Part shown: one piece after another, positions 1-9,457 of the stretch
Numbering within the stretch: the first letter of the stretch is position 1
Layout: every line of letters starts with the position of its first letter
Assembly: GCF_002797435.1 (NCBI RefSeq)
Contig: NZ_PGEN01000001.1
Span: 2,726,501 to 2,790,500, forward strand
DNA from: Sphingomonas koreensis
GTDB lineage: Bacteria > Pseudomonadota > Alphaproteobacteria > Sphingomonadales > Sphingomonadaceae
Direction of reading: 5' to 3'
DNA: 64,000 nucleotides
Position numbers and translations under genes: made by a program
Notes under the pieces: generated by a model
Seen by the model: the letters and a program-made list of their open reading frames with translations, nothing else
Told to the model about the DNA's origin: nothing
The model's database searches: none

Positions 1-1162
1 CGAGCTGGATAGTCCGCGCGGGCGCATCTACCTGATCAAGGACATGCTGGAGAACCAGCGCAAGCCGGGGCCGGAGACGGTCAAGCATATCGACCGCTGC
101 CTGTCCTGCCTGTCGTGCATGACCACCTGTCCCTCCGGCGTGAACTATATGCACCTCGTCGATCACGCACGGGCGTATATCCACGAGAATTACGGGCGGC
201 CGTGGCATGAGCGCGCGGTGCGGCGGCTGCTGGCCTGGGTGCTGCCCTATCCCGGCCGCTTCCGTGCGGCGTTGCTGCTGGCCCGGCTGGGACGCCCGTT
301 CGCGCCGCTGGTCGCCGGGGTCAAACCGCTGGCGGCGATGCTGGCGATGGCGCCGAAGCAGGTACCGGCACCGGTCGCTGCGGAGAATGCGAGCGTGCCC
401 GGCGCGAAGGGCCGCATCGCGCTGCTTCAGGGTTGTGCCGAGCCGGTGCTCAAGCCCGAATATCGCGCGGCGGCGATCCGGCTGCTCAACCGCGCGGGGT
501 ATGACGTCGTGTTCGCCGCGGGCGAAGGGTGCTGCGGCGCGCTGGTCCACCATATGGGACGCGAGGCGGACGGGCTCGACGCGGCGCGGCGCAATGTCGA
601 CGCATGGATGCGTGAGATCGACGGCGGCGGGCTCGCGGCGATCGTGGTGACCGCCTCGGGCTGCGGCACGACGATCAAGGACTATGGCTTCATGCTGCGC
701 AACGACCCCGCCTATGCCGGCAAGGCGGCGCTTGTATCGGGGCTGGCGAAGGACATTTCCGAGTTGCTCGCGCAGATCGACCTGCCGCCGGGCAACGGGC
801 GCGGGCTGACGGTCGCCTATCACCCAGCCTGCTCGCTCCAGCACGGGCAGAAGGTGACCGATGCGCCGAAGCGGCTGCTCGCCGCCGCGGGCTATGCCGT
901 CCGCACCCCGGCGGAGGCGCATCTGTGCTGCGGATCGGCGGGCACCTACAACATCCTCCAGCCCGAAATCGCGGATCAGCTCGGCGACCGCAAGGCCTCG
1001 CACCTTGATCGCTTGCAGGCCGATGTGATCGCGACCGGCAATGTCGGCTGCGCCATGCAGATCGCGCGGTTCGGCGATACGCCCGTCGTCCATACGATCG
1101 AACTGCTCGACTGGGCCACCGGTGGCCCTGCGCCAGCGGTTTTGACGCATCGAGACGCTTGA
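1..1162 (+). CDS. glcF: Glycolate oxidase iron-sulfur subunit GlcF, 5' end outside window
   Basis: GlcF is the iron-sulfur subunit of glycolate oxidase, which oxidises glycolate to glyoxylate and passes electrons to the membrane chain. The reading frame is already open at base 2 (ELDSPRGRIYLIKDMLEN), so the start and the first cluster motif lie upstream of the window. The visible part has the second 4Fe-4S motif CLSCLSCMTTCPSGV and two CCG-domain signatures, CCGALVHHMG and CCGSAGTYNILQPE, in the usual GlcF order. It ends with TGA at 1160-1162, about 107 bases before the rhamnose operon, and an AT-rich palindrome lies in that gap. GlcD/GlcE are presumably upstream but not visible. A generic (Fe-S)-binding heterodisulfide-reductase-like protein is less likely because SPRGRIYLIKDMLE is typical of GlcF. 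Confidence 0.9.
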   Translation, partial: ELDSPRGRIYLIKDMLENQRKPGPETVKHIDRCLSCLSCMTTCPSGVNYMHLVDHARAYIHENYGRPWHERAVRRLLAWVLPYPGRFRAALLLARLGRPFAPLVAGVKPLAAMLAMAPKQVPAPVAAENASVPGAKGRIALLQGCAEPVLKPEYRAAAIRLLNRAGYDVVFAAGEGCCGALVHHMGREADGLDAARRNVDAWMREIDGGGLAAIVVTASGCGTTIKDYGFMLRNDPAYAGKAALVSGLAKDISELLAQIDLPPGNGRGLTVAYHPACSLQHGQKVTDAPKRLLAAAGYAVRTPAEAHLCCGSAGTYNILQPEIADQLGDRKASHLDRLQADVIATGNVGCAMQIARFGDTPVVHTIELLDWATGGPAPAVLTHRDA

Positions 1163-1166
1163 CCAA

Positions 1167-1179
1167 ATAATACTATTAT
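1167..1179. promoter_or_regulatory. AT-rich palindromic operator (motif A, site 1)
   Basis: The sequence ATAATACTATTAT is a perfect 13-base inverted repeat around a central C, about 90 bases before the first gene of the rhamnose operon. It is the exact reverse complement of the site at 21643-21655 and closely resembles those at 38037, 43176 and 45700. AT-rich palindromes of this size are typical operators for GntR/FCD or LacI-type sugar regulators. Which protein binds is not known; the FCD regulator at 45856 is one candidate. Confidence 0.6.
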
Positions 1180-1269
1180 ATTTAAAATGTACGCGGATCG
1201 GACGTCGAGTCCGTGCGTGGACAATGACCTGTGCCGCGTGTGCAGCGGCGGGCTCTGGAGAGTGTGCGA

Positions 1270-2649
1270 ATGGCTTCGAGATTTCTGCTGGCCGGGCTTG
1301 CGGCGTTGATGGCGGCACCCGCCGCCGCGCAGACCCCGCCGCTCAGCGTCTCGGCCAACCACCGCTATCTCGAAGCGGGCGGCAAGCCCTTCTTCTGGAT
1401 GGGCGACACCGCATGGCTGTTGCTCAGCCGCCTCAACCGCGAAGAGACCGAGCACTATCTCAGCACCCGTCAGCGGCAGGGTTTCAACGTCGTCCAGGTG
1501 ATGGTGTTGCACACCAACAAGATGACCAATCGCTACGACGCGCCGGCGCTGGTCGATGGCGATCCGGGACGGCCGCGCACCACGCCGGGCAAGGATCCGG
1601 CCAAGGCCGGCGAGTACGACTATTGGGATCATCTCGACTGGGTGGTCGAGCGCGCGGCGGCGCACGGTATCTATGTCGCGATGGTGCCCGCCTGGGGCGA
1701 CCTGGCGATGGAGCGCCAGCTGAACGAAAAGAATGTCGAGAGCTATGGCCGCTTCATGGCCGAACGTTACGGCAAGGCGCCCAACGTCATCTGGCTCAAC
1801 GGTGGCGATACGCGCTCGGAGATGCGCACCGCGGTCTGGGACGCACTCGGCACCACGATCAAGACGATCGCGCCGAACCAGCTGATGACCTTCCACCCGA
1901 TCGGCCGCACCGCGTCGTCTTGGCAATGGCATCAGGCGCCCTGGCTCGACTTCAACATGTTCCAGTCGGGCCACCGCAGCTATGCGCAGGAAGGTCCGAA
2001 CGCGATCGGCGAGGACAATTGGCGCTATGTCGAGCAGGACCTGGCGCGTACCCCGCCCAAGCCGACGATCGACGGCGAGCCCAGCTACGAGAATATTCCG
2101 CACGGCCTGCACGAGCAGAACCAGCCGCGCTGGCAGGCGGCGGACGTGCGCCGCTATGCCTGGTGGGGCGTGATGGCGGGCGCGTTCGGCCACACCTATG
2201 GCGAGAACCACGTCATGCAGATGTTCGTGGCGGGTTCGAAGGACGCCAATTTCGAGCCGAACCAGCGCTGGGACACCTCGCTCACCGCGCCGGGCGCACC
2301 GGGCGCGGACCAGATGCGCCACCTGCGTACGCTGATCGAATCGCGGCCGATGCTGGAGCGCGTGCCCGACCAGGCGATGATTGCCGACAATGGCGTGCGC
2401 TACGACCGTGTGCTGGCGAGTCGCGGCAGGGCCTATGCCTTTGCCTACACCTATACCGGCCGCCCGTTCACGCTGAAGCTCGGCGCGATCAGCGGCAGCC
2501 GGGTCACCGCGCAATGGTATTCGCCGCGCGACGGCAGGTTCACCCCCGCGGGCAGCTTCGCCAACCGCGGCGCGCAAATTTTCGATCCGCCGGGCGAGAC
2601 CGCGGCGGGCAATGACTGGGTGCTGGTGCTGGATGGTGCCGCCCGATGA
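1270..2649 (+). CDS. Secreted DUF4038 glycoside hydrolase, apiosidase (GH140)-like
   Basis: A 459-residue protein starting [21 protein letters not shown], a clear Sec signal, so it acts in the periplasm or outside the cell. The rest is the DUF4038 TIM-barrel family ([26 protein letters not shown]), which includes the GH140 apiosidase acting on rhamnogalacturonan II. Candidate catalytic acids are D180 in WLNGGD and E270 in DGEPSYE. The ATG at 1270 was chosen because GGAGAG sits about 8 bases upstream and the signal peptide begins there; an in-frame start at 1231 adds 13 non-signal residues. Its stop overlaps rhmD by ATGA, so the two are translationally coupled. Apiose specificity is an inference from the family; other DUF4038 members may act on other sugars. 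Confidence 0.75.
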   Translation: MASRFLLAGLAALMAAPAAAQTPPLSVSANHRYLEAGGKPFFWMGDTAWLLLSRLNREETEHYLSTRQRQGFNVVQVMVLHTNKMTNRYDAPALVDGDPGRPRTTPGKDPAKAGEYDYWDHLDWVVERAAAHGIYVAMVPAWGDLAMERQLNEKNVESYGRFMAERYGKAPNVIWLNGGDTRSEMRTAVWDALGTTIKTIAPNQLMTFHPIGRTASSWQWHQAPWLDFNMFQSGHRSYAQEGPNAIGEDNWRYVEQDLARTPPKPTIDGEPSYENIPHGLHEQNQPRWQAADVRRYAWWGVMAGAFGHTYGENHVMQMFVAGSKDANFEPNQRWDTSLTAPGAPGADQMRHLRTLIESRPMLERVPDQAMIADNGVRYDRVLASRGRAYAFAYTYTGRPFTLKLGAISGSRVTAQWYSPRDGRFTPAGSFANRGAQIFDPPGETAAGNDWVLVLDGAAR

Positions 2650-3854
2650 CCGAAGGGAAATTCGTGGGTCTTCCGAGGATCAAATATGTCCGCGCCTATA
2701 CGGTGCGCGGCGGCGGCGCCGATTATCACGATCAGGGCGCGGGCCACTGGATCGACGATCATATCGCGACGCCGATGTCGAAATATCCCGAGTACCGCCA
2801 GAGCCGCCAGAGCTTCGGCATCAACGTGCTCGGCACGCTGGTGGTCGAGCTGGAGGCCGAGGACGGCACGATCGGGTTCGCCGTCACCACCGGCGGCGAA
2901 CCCGCCTGCTTCATCGTCGAGAAGCACCTCTCGCGCTTCCTGATCGGGCGCGACCCGTCGGACTATGAGACGATCTGGGACCAGATGTACTTTTCGACCC
3001 AATATTATGGGCGCAAGGGGCTGGTGGTGAACGCCATTTCGGGCGTCGATCTCGCCATCTGGGATCTGCTCGGCAAGCTGCGGCAGGAGCCGGTCTATCA
3101 CCTGCTCGGCGGTGCGGTGCGCGACGAGATGCAGTTCTACGCCACCGGCGCGCGGCCCGACCTGGCGAAGGAAATGGGCTTTATCGGCGGCAAGCTGCCG
3201 CTGCATCACGGCCCGGCCGAGGGCGAGGAGGGGATGGAAAAGAACATCGCCCTGCTCGCCGACATGCGCGCCAAGTGCGGCGACGACTTCTGGCTGATGT
3301 ACGATTGCTGGATGGCGCTCGACATCGACTATGCCACCCGTCTCGCGCATCGCGCTTGGAACGAGTGCGGCCTCAAATGGATCGAGGAAGCGCTCTCGCC
3401 CGACGATTACTGGGGCTATGCGCAGCTCAAGAAGAACGCGCCCGACGGCTTGCTCGTCACCACCGGCGAGCATGAATCGACCCGCTGGGGCTTCAGGATG
3501 CTGCTCGAGATGGAGTGCTGCGACATCATCCAGCCCGATGTGGGCTGGTGCGGCGGCGTGACCGAGCTGATCAAGATCGCCGACGACGCCGACAGGAAGG
3601 GCGTGCTGATGGTTCCGCACGGGTCGTCGGTGTACAGCTATCACTTCGTGGTGACGCGCCACAACTCGCCCTTCGCCGAGTTCCTGATGATGCATCCGGG
3701 GCCGACCGAAGTGGTGCCGATGTTCGCGCCGCAGCTGCTGGGCGAGCCGGTGCCGGTGAACGGCAAGATCCGCGCAAGCGAACTCGACAAGCCCGGCTTC
3801 GGCGTCGAGCTCAACCGCGACATCGCGCTCCATCGCCCCTATCCCAACGACTGA
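2646..3854 (+). CDS. rhmD: L-rhamnonate dehydratase (enolase superfamily)
   Basis: Converts L-rhamnonate to 2-keto-3-deoxy-L-rhamnonate in the cytosolic non-phosphorylative rhamnose pathway (equivalent to LRA3). The 402-residue sequence closely follows the E. coli RhmD pattern as I recall it: [66 protein letters not shown] and VPHGSSVYS. By analogy the metal ligands are D220, E247 and E275 and the His-Asp dyad is H325 with D298. The start overlaps the preceding gene by four bases (ATGA). The next three genes supply the following and preceding pathway steps. This is the best-supported assignment in the operon; a related sugar-acid specificity cannot be excluded but is unlikely given the near-full-length motif agreement. 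Confidence 0.93.
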   Translation: MTEGKFVGLPRIKYVRAYTVRGGGADYHDQGAGHWIDDHIATPMSKYPEYRQSRQSFGINVLGTLVVELEAEDGTIGFAVTTGGEPACFIVEKHLSRFLIGRDPSDYETIWDQMYFSTQYYGRKGLVVNAISGVDLAIWDLLGKLRQEPVYHLLGGAVRDEMQFYATGARPDLAKEMGFIGGKLPLHHGPAEGEEGMEKNIALLADMRAKCGDDFWLMYDCWMALDIDYATRLAHRAWNECGLKWIEEALSPDDYWGYAQLKKNAPDGLLVTTGEHESTRWGFRMLLEMECCDIIQPDVGWCGGVTELIKIADDADRKGVLMVPHGSSVYSYHFVVTRHNSPFAEFLMMHPGPTEVVPMFAPQLLGEPVPVNGKIRASELDKPGFGVELNRDIALHRPYPND

Positions 3855-3877
3855 CTTGCAAGACTGAAGGAAGACCC

Positions 3878-4732
3878 ATGAAGCTCTGCCGTTATGGCGC
3901 CCCCGGCGCCGAGAAGCCCGGCCTGATCGACGCCGATGGCCGCATCCGCGACCTGTCCAACTATGTCGCCGATATCGACGCGCAGACGCTGTCGAAGGAA
4001 ACGCTGGCGAAGCTCGCGGGCGTCGATCCGGCGACGCTCAAGCTGGTCGAGGGCGAGGTCCGCTACGGTCCGTGCGTCACCGGCACGCGCCAGTTCGTCG
4101 CGATCGGCCTGAACTATGCCGACCATGCCGCCGAATCGAACCTGCCCATTCCCGAGGAGCCGGTGGTGTTCAACAAATGGGTGAGCTGCATCCAGGGGCC
4201 GAACGATCCGGTGACGATCCCCAAGGACAGCAAGAAGACCGACTGGGAAGTCGAGCTAGGCATTGTCATCGGCACCGCCGCGCACAACGTGTCCGAGGCC
4301 GACGCGCTCGACCATGTTGCGGGCTATTGCGTGGTCAACGACGTGTCCGAGCGCCACTGGCAGACCGAGCGCGGCATGACCTGGGACAAGGGCAAGGGCT
4401 TCCCGACCTTCGGACCGATCGGCCCGTGGATGGTGACCGCCGACGAGGTCGGCGATCCGCAGAACCTGTCGATGTGGCTGTCGGTCAACGGCAAGAAGGT
4501 CCAGGACGGCAATACCCGGACGATGATCTTCACCGTCGCTCAGATCGTGTCCTACCTTTCGCAGATCATGACGCTGCTTCCGGGTGACGTCATCACCACC
4601 GGCACCCCGCCGGGCGTCGGTCTCGGCCAGAAGCCCGAGCCCTGGTACCTCAAGGCCGGCGACGTGGTCGAGCTGGGCATCGAGAAGCTCGGCGAGCAGC
4701 GCCAGGACTTCGTCGCATGGCAGGCCAAGTGA
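3878..4732 (+). CDS. lra6: 2,4-diketo-3-deoxy-L-rhamnonate (or -fuconate) hydrolase, FAH family
   Basis: A 284-residue fumarylacetoacetate-hydrolase-fold enzyme. In the modified rhamnose pathway LRA6 cleaves 2,4-diketo-3-deoxy-L-rhamnonate to pyruvate and L-lactate. Family motifs are visible: AIGLNYADHAAE, metal-binding EVELGIV (E124, E126) with NDVSERHWQ (D155), and GDVITTGTPPGVGLG near the C-terminus. The ATG at 3878 follows GAAGGAAG at a good distance; in-frame sequence upstream runs through rhmD and is not real. It lies between rhmD and the SDR that would make its substrate, which supports the assignment. The same enzyme class also works in L-fucose breakdown, so it may serve both branches in this window. 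Confidence 0.85.
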   Translation: MKLCRYGAPGAEKPGLIDADGRIRDLSNYVADIDAQTLSKETLAKLAGVDPATLKLVEGEVRYGPCVTGTRQFVAIGLNYADHAAESNLPIPEEPVVFNKWVSCIQGPNDPVTIPKDSKKTDWEVELGIVIGTAAHNVSEADALDHVAGYCVVNDVSERHWQTERGMTWDKGKGFPTFGPIGPWMVTADEVGDPQNLSMWLSVNGKKVQDGNTRTMIFTVAQIVSYLSQIMTLLPGDVITTGTPPGVGLGQKPEPWYLKAGDVVELGIEKLGEQRQDFVAWQAK

Positions 4733-5460
4733 GCGGGCGCTTCGCGGGCCGCGTCGCCGTCGTCACCGGTGGCGCCGCGGGCATCGGCCGTGCTGCGGCC
4801 GAGCGGATGGCGGCCGAGGGTGCGCAGGTCAGCGTGTGGGACATCTCCGACGAGGCGCTGGCAGGCTGCGATTTCGCGGCACATACCGCGAAGGTCGACC
4901 AGTCGGACGAGGCGCAGGTGATCGCAGCGGCGGCGGACGTCGCCGCCAGGCTCGGCCGGCTCGACATCCTCGTCGTCTCGGCCGGGATCACCGGGCCGAA
5001 CACCACGCTGGAAACCTATCCGTCCGACGCCTGGCAGCAGGTGATGGCGATCAACCTCAACGGCACCTTCTTCTGCGACAAGGCGGTGATCCCGCACATG
5101 AAGGCGAACGGCTATGGCCGCATCGTCAACATCGCCTCGGTCGCGGGCAAGGAGGGCAATCCCAACGCGTCCGCCTATTCGACGTCGAAGGCGGGGGTGA
5201 TCGGCCTGACCAAGTCGCTCGGCAAGGAGCTGGCCAAGGACAATATTACCGTCAACGCGGTGACCCCGGCGGCGGTGAAGACCGCGATCTTCGACCAGAT
5301 GACTCAGGCGCATATCGACTTCATGCTGTCGAAGATCCCGATGGGACGCTTCGGCACGGTGGACGAGAATGCGGCGATGATCTGCTTCCTGGCGAGCGAA
5401 GAGGCGAGCTTCTCGACCGGCGCGGTGTTCGACACCTCGGGCGGGCGCGCGACCTACTGA
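4717..5460 (+). CDS. lra5: 2-keto-3-deoxy-L-rhamnonate 4-dehydrogenase, SDR family
   Basis: A 247-residue classical short-chain dehydrogenase with cofactor motif VTGGAAGIG (from residue 16), NAG-equivalent VSAGITG and the catalytic set S141, Y154, K158 in ASAYSTSKAG. In the LRA pathway this NAD-dependent enzyme oxidises the C4 hydroxyl of 2-keto-3-deoxy-L-rhamnonate, making the substrate of the adjacent FAH hydrolase. The ATG at 4717 has AGGA 9 bases upstream and overlaps the previous gene by 16 bases; a GTG at 4729 forming a GTGA overlap is an alternative. The role is inferred mainly from position between the hydrolase and the lactonase, since SDR sequences alone rarely fix the substrate. 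Confidence 0.8.
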   Translation: MAGQVSGRFAGRVAVVTGGAAGIGRAAAERMAAEGAQVSVWDISDEALAGCDFAAHTAKVDQSDEAQVIAAAADVAARLGRLDILVVSAGITGPNTTLETYPSDAWQQVMAINLNGTFFCDKAVIPHMKANGYGRIVNIASVAGKEGNPNASAYSTSKAGVIGLTKSLGKELAKDNITVNAVTPAAVKTAIFDQMTQAHIDFMLSKIPMGRFGTVDENAAMICFLASEEASFSTGAVFDTSGGRATY

Positions 5461-5461
5461 C

Positions 5462-6373
5462 ATGAGCCAGCGTCCCCCCCTCGTCGATCCGCACGTCCAT
5501 CTCTGGGACCTCGGCCACATCCGCTATCCCTGGCTGACCGGGCCGTTCGACACCGACAATCCCAATGGCAGCGTCGAGAGAATCGCTGTGGACTACCCGC
5601 TCGACGGCTATCTTGCCGATGCGCAGCAATGGGACGTACGCGGGATCGTGCATATCGACGCGGGGGCGGACCCGGCGGACGCGCTCAAGGAAACGCAATG
5701 GCTTCAGGCCATGGCGGACACGCGGGGGATGCCGAGCGGCATCGTGGCCTTCGCGGCGCTGGATGACCCGCAGGTCGAGACGCTGCTGTCCGCGCATGTC
5801 GAGCACGCGAATGTGCGTGGCATCCGCCACATCATCAACTGGCATCCCGATCCGGCGCGCAGCTACTCGTCCGCCGACGTCACCACGACCAGCGCATGGA
5901 TGCGCGGCTTTGGACTTCTGAAGAAGTTCGGCCTCAGCTTCGACCTTCAGGCCTATCCGGGCCAGTTCGTTCATCTGGCCGAGCTGATCGCCAAGCATCC
6001 CGATACGCAGGTGATCCTCAACCACACCGGCATGGCGATCCCCGGTGACGCTGACGGCTGGGAGACGTGGCGGCGCGGCATGGCGGCACTCGCCGCGCTG
6101 CCTAATGTCGCGGTCAAGATTTCCGGCATGGGCTTCACCTGGCGGCCCTGGGATGTCGATCAGGCGCGGGCCTATGTGCTCGAGACAATCGAGCTGTTCG
6201 GTACCGATCGTGCGATGTTCGCGAGCAATTTCCCGACCGACAAGCTGTTCGGCAGCTTCGACACGCATTTCGACGCCTATGACGCGATCACCGCCGATTT
6301 CGGCGCGGAGGAGCGCGCGGCGCTGTTCGGCGGCAATGCCAACCGCATCTACCGCCTCGGGCTGACCCTTTGA
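5462..6373 (+). CDS. L-rhamnono-gamma-lactonase, amidohydrolase family (COG3618)
   Basis: A 303-residue TIM-barrel amidohydrolase of the sugar-lactonase type. It begins VDPHVHLWD, giving the metal-binding HxH at H11 and H13, and later has ILNHTGM, VKISGMG and ASNFPTDKLFG, which are characteristic of the 2-pyrone-dicarboxylate lactonase / fuconolactonase group. It would open L-rhamnono-1,4-lactone to L-rhamnonate, the substrate of RhmD, matching LRA2. The start lies one base after the SDR stop and the stop shares a base with the GH78 start (TGATG). L-fucono-lactone is a possible second substrate because a fucose branch is present elsewhere in the window. A rhamnose dehydrogenase feeding it is not obvious in this operon. 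Confidence 0.8.
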   Translation: MSQRPPLVDPHVHLWDLGHIRYPWLTGPFDTDNPNGSVERIAVDYPLDGYLADAQQWDVRGIVHIDAGADPADALKETQWLQAMADTRGMPSGIVAFAALDDPQVETLLSAHVEHANVRGIRHIINWHPDPARSYSSADVTTTSAWMRGFGLLKKFGLSFDLQAYPGQFVHLAELIAKHPDTQVILNHTGMAIPGDADGWETWRRGMAALAALPNVAVKISGMGFTWRPWDVDQARAYVLETIELFGTDRAMFASNFPTDKLFGSFDTHFDAYDAITADFGAEERAALFGGNANRIYRLGLTL

Positions 6374-9300
6374 TGCGCGTCGCCGATCTTCGCGCCGAAT
6401 ATACGGTCGATCTTCTCGGCACTCAGGTCGCGCATCCGCGCCTGTCGTGGCGAATCGAGGATGCCGAGAAGCAGATAAGCTACCGCATCCGCGCCGCGGC
6501 GAGCCAGGCCGATCTGGCCGCGGGCGATCTGCTGTGGGACAGCGGCCACGTCGCGAGCGATGCGACGTTCGACATCGCCTATGGCGGCCCGGCGCTCGCG
6601 GCGATGCAGCGCGTCTGGTGGACCGTCGAAGCCGATGGCGTCACCTCCGATCCCGCATGGTTCGAGGCGGGCCTGCTCTCGCCCGCCGACTGGCGCGGCG
6701 ACTGGATCGAGGCGGAGGATGACAACGGCGCCGCCGATCGTGCCGCCGGGGTGAACTGGGTGTGGGGCGACGTCTCGCTCGACGCACGCCCGCACGCCTT
6801 CCGCATCGATTTCGATGCCCCCGCCGATCTGGTGCGTGCGGAAGTGCTGGTCGCGGGCAAGGACCATCTGCGCGGCGTGTGGGTCAACGGCGTCAAGTCG
6901 CCGCTCGACTGGCATTTCGACTGGGACACCCATCTGCCCTTCTGGGGCACGCTCGCGCCGTACGAAGGGACGGTGACGCCGGGCCGCAACAGCGTCTGCG
7001 CACTGGTCGAGGCGGACACGACTGGTTTCTTCCCGGTCGATGGCGGCGCATTCGCCGCGCTGATCCGCCTGCACCGCGCCGATGGCAGCGTCGAGCGGAT
7101 TACCGGCAGCGCTTTCCGCGTGATGCCCGATGCACCCGAAGGCTGGATTGACACCGGTTACGATGCGACCGGCTGGGCCGCCGTCGTGCCGAGCACGAGC
7201 TGGGCGCAGGGCGACCCGCGGCCGAGCGAGCCGGCTATGCTGCTGCGCACCGGGTTCGAGGTGCGCAAACCCGTCGTGTCGGCGCGCCTCTACGCCACCG
7301 CGCTCGGCGCCTATGATGCGCGGATCAACGGACAGAAGGTGAGCGAGGCGATCCTCGCGCCCGAGATCACCGTGGCGAAGAGCCATATCCTCTATCAGAC
7401 CCATGACGTCACCGCGTTGATCGCGCAGGGCGAGAATGCGCTGGGCGCGGTGGTGGGCGACGGCTTCTATGCCTCGCCCTTCGGCTGGCGGATCGAGCGC
7501 TATGGCTTCGGCCCGGCGCCGCGGCGGTTCCGCGCGATGCTGCGGATCGACTATGAAGACGGCACGCAGGACTGGGTGGCGACCGGGCCGGACTGGAAGA
7601 TCGCGACCTCGCCGATCCTGAAGTCCGAAATCTATGACGGCGAGACGTTCGATGCGCGGCGGATCGTGAGGGGCTGGTCGGCGGCGGGGTTCGATGCGTC
7701 GGGCTGGGCGGACGTCAGGATCGGCGCGGCGCCCGGCGCGAAACTGATCGCGCAGACCTCGCCGCTGCTCGAGCGCAACGGCGTGTGCCGCGCGGTGTCG
7801 GTCAGCGAGCCGGCGCCGGGCCGCTTCGTCTTCGACTTCGGCCAGAACTTCCCGGGCTGGGTGCGGATCCGCGCGAGCGGTCCTGCGGGGACCACGATCA
7901 CCGCCAGGTTCGCCGAGCTACTCAATGCCGACGGCACCGCGGACCTTTCCAACCTGCGCCTCGCCAGGGCCACCGACCGCTTCACCCTCGCCGGGACCGG
8001 CGCGGTCGAGAGCTTCGAGCCGCACTTCACCTATCACGGCTTCCGCTATGTCGAGGTCGAGGGCTATCCGGGTACGCCGACGGCCGACGATATTCAGGGC
8101 GTGATCGTCCATAGCGCGTGCCGCGAAGTGGGTCATATGACCTTCCACGACGCGCCGTTGCTCCAGCGCATCTGGAACAACGCGTTGTGGAGCCAGCGGT
8201 CGAACTTCTTCGCCGTACCGACCGATTGCCCGCAGCGCGACGAGCGGATGGGCTGGATGGGCGACATCCAGGTGTTCCTCGACGCCGCGGCATTCAACAT
8301 GGAGGTCGATCCCTTCATCCGCCGCTTCCTGCTCGAGGCGCGCGCGGCGCAGCGGCCCGACGGTGCCTACCCGATCGTGGTGCCCCAGCCGCTCTCGTTT
8401 CCCGACGTGGTCACCGCGGGGTGGAGCGAGGCGGGGATCATCCTGCCTTGGCAGCTTTGGCAGCGTTACGGCGACACCGCGGTGATCGACGAGAATTGGG
8501 ACGCGATGCAGGGCTGGATGGCCTATGTCGCGCGCACCAACCCCGATCATGTCTGGCGCAACGACCGTGGCCTCGACCTCGGCGACTGGCTGTCGGTCGA
8601 CGCGATCAAGCCCGATGACGAGACGACGCCGCGCATCCTGTGCGCCACCGCCTATTGGGCATGGTCCGCCGAACTGATGGCCGAGATGGCCGCGGCGACC
8701 GGGCGCGCTGCCGACGCGGACCGCTATCGCGCGCTGCACGCGGCGATCCGCGATGCTTATGCCGCCGAGTTCGTCGGCGCCGACGGCGTGTGCGGAAACG
8801 GCAGCCAGACCAGCCAGGTGCTCTCGCTCGCCTTCGGGCTGGTGCCCGAGGCGCGGCGCGCGGCGGCGGCGCGGGTGCTGACGGACGAGATTCGCGGTCG
8901 GGGCATGAAGCTCTCCACCGGCTTCCTGGGCACGCCGTACCTGCTCGACGTGCTCGCCGATGCGGGATGGTGGGACGAGGTCAGCGGCCTGCTGCTCCAG
9001 ACCGGCTACCCCAGCTGGGGCTATATGCCGCAGCAGGGCGGGACGACGGTGTGGGAGCGCTGGAACGGCGACACCGGCGACCTCAGCATGAACAGCTACA
9101 ACCATTATGCCTTCGGTGCGGTGGTCGGCTTCTTCTACCGCCGCCTCGCGGGGATCGCGCCTGCGGCGCCGGGCTTCCGCCGGATCGCGGTGCGGCCGCT
9201 GTGGCTGCCTGCGGTCGGCCGGGTCGCGGCGCGGTTCGAGTCTCCGGTCGGCCTGATCGCGACGCAGACCGGCGGCGATGCCGATGGGCTCAATCGCTTC

Positions 9301-9441
9301 ACGCTCACCGTGCCTGCGAACACGATTGCCGAGGTCGCACTGCCCGGCACCGGCTGGCGCGGCGCGCCCGGAGCGACGCGGGAGGAAGGTGAGCTAACCC
9401 GCTTCGAAGCCGGGCCGGGCACCTACGAATTTACAAGATAG
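6373..9441 (+). CDS. Alpha-L-rhamnosidase, GH78
   Basis: A 1022-residue GH78 enzyme releasing terminal alpha-L-rhamnose. Domain order fits the family: N-terminal beta domain starting RVADLRAEYTVDLLGTQ with PRLSWRIED, a jelly-roll accessory region, then the six-hairpin catalytic domain with CPQRDERMGWMGDIQVFLDA, and TTVWERWNGDTG before the C-terminal domain (AFGAVVGFFYRRLAGI). The charged residues in DERMGWMGD and the E of VWERW are the expected catalytic or binding positions. There is no signal peptide, so it probably acts in the cytoplasm on imported rhamnosides. The ATG at 6373 overlaps the lactonase stop (TGATG); a TTG codon just upstream is a weaker choice. It sits directly in the rhamnose catabolic operon. 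Confidence 0.92.
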   Translation: MRVADLRAEYTVDLLGTQVAHPRLSWRIEDAEKQISYRIRAAASQADLAAGDLLWDSGHVASDATFDIAYGGPALAAMQRVWWTVEADGVTSDPAWFEAGLLSPADWRGDWIEAEDDNGAADRAAGVNWVWGDVSLDARPHAFRIDFDAPADLVRAEVLVAGKDHLRGVWVNGVKSPLDWHFDWDTHLPFWGTLAPYEGTVTPGRNSVCALVEADTTGFFPVDGGAFAALIRLHRADGSVERITGSAFRVMPDAPEGWIDTGYDATGWAAVVPSTSWAQGDPRPSEPAMLLRTGFEVRKPVVSARLYATALGAYDARINGQKVSEAILAPEITVAKSHILYQTHDVTALIAQGENALGAVVGDGFYASPFGWRIERYGFGPAPRRFRAMLRIDYEDGTQDWVATGPDWKIATSPILKSEIYDGETFDARRIVRGWSAAGFDASGWADVRIGAAPGAKLIAQTSPLLERNGVCRAVSVSEPAPGRFVFDFGQNFPGWVRIRASGPAGTTITARFAELLNADGTADLSNLRLARATDRFTLAGTGAVESFEPHFTYHGFRYVEVEGYPGTPTADDIQGVIVHSACREVGHMTFHDAPLLQRIWNNALWSQRSNFFAVPTDCPQRDERMGWMGDIQVFLDAAAFNMEVDPFIRRFLLEARAAQRPDGAYPIVVPQPLSFPDVVTAGWSEAGIILPWQLWQRYGDTAVIDENWDAMQGWMAYVARTNPDHVWRNDRGLDLGDWLSVDAIKPDDETTPRILCATAYWAWSAELMAEMAAATGRAADADRYRALHAAIRDAYAAEFVGADGVCGNGSQTSQVLSLAFGLVPEARRAAAARVLTDEIRGRGMKLSTGFLGTPYLLDVLADAGWWDEVSGLLLQTGYPSWGYMPQQGGTTVWERWNGDTGDLSMNSYNHYAFGAVVGFFYRRLAGIAPAAPGFRRIAVRPLWLPAVGRVAARFESPVGLIATQTGGDADGLNRFTLTVPANTIAEVALPGTGWRGAPGATREEGELTRFEAGPGTYEFTR

Positions 9442-9457
9442 AGAGAGGGAACGATCG

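Noticed and set aside
1231..1269. Upstream start for the DUF4038 protein
   Set aside because: The 13 extra residues would precede a normal signal peptide, and the GGAGAG site favours ATG 1270.
976..3833. Long minus-strand frames opposite glcF, the DUF4038 gene and rhmD
   Set aside because: They are antisense of three strongly supported genes and consist of low-complexity Arg/His/Asp-rich text.
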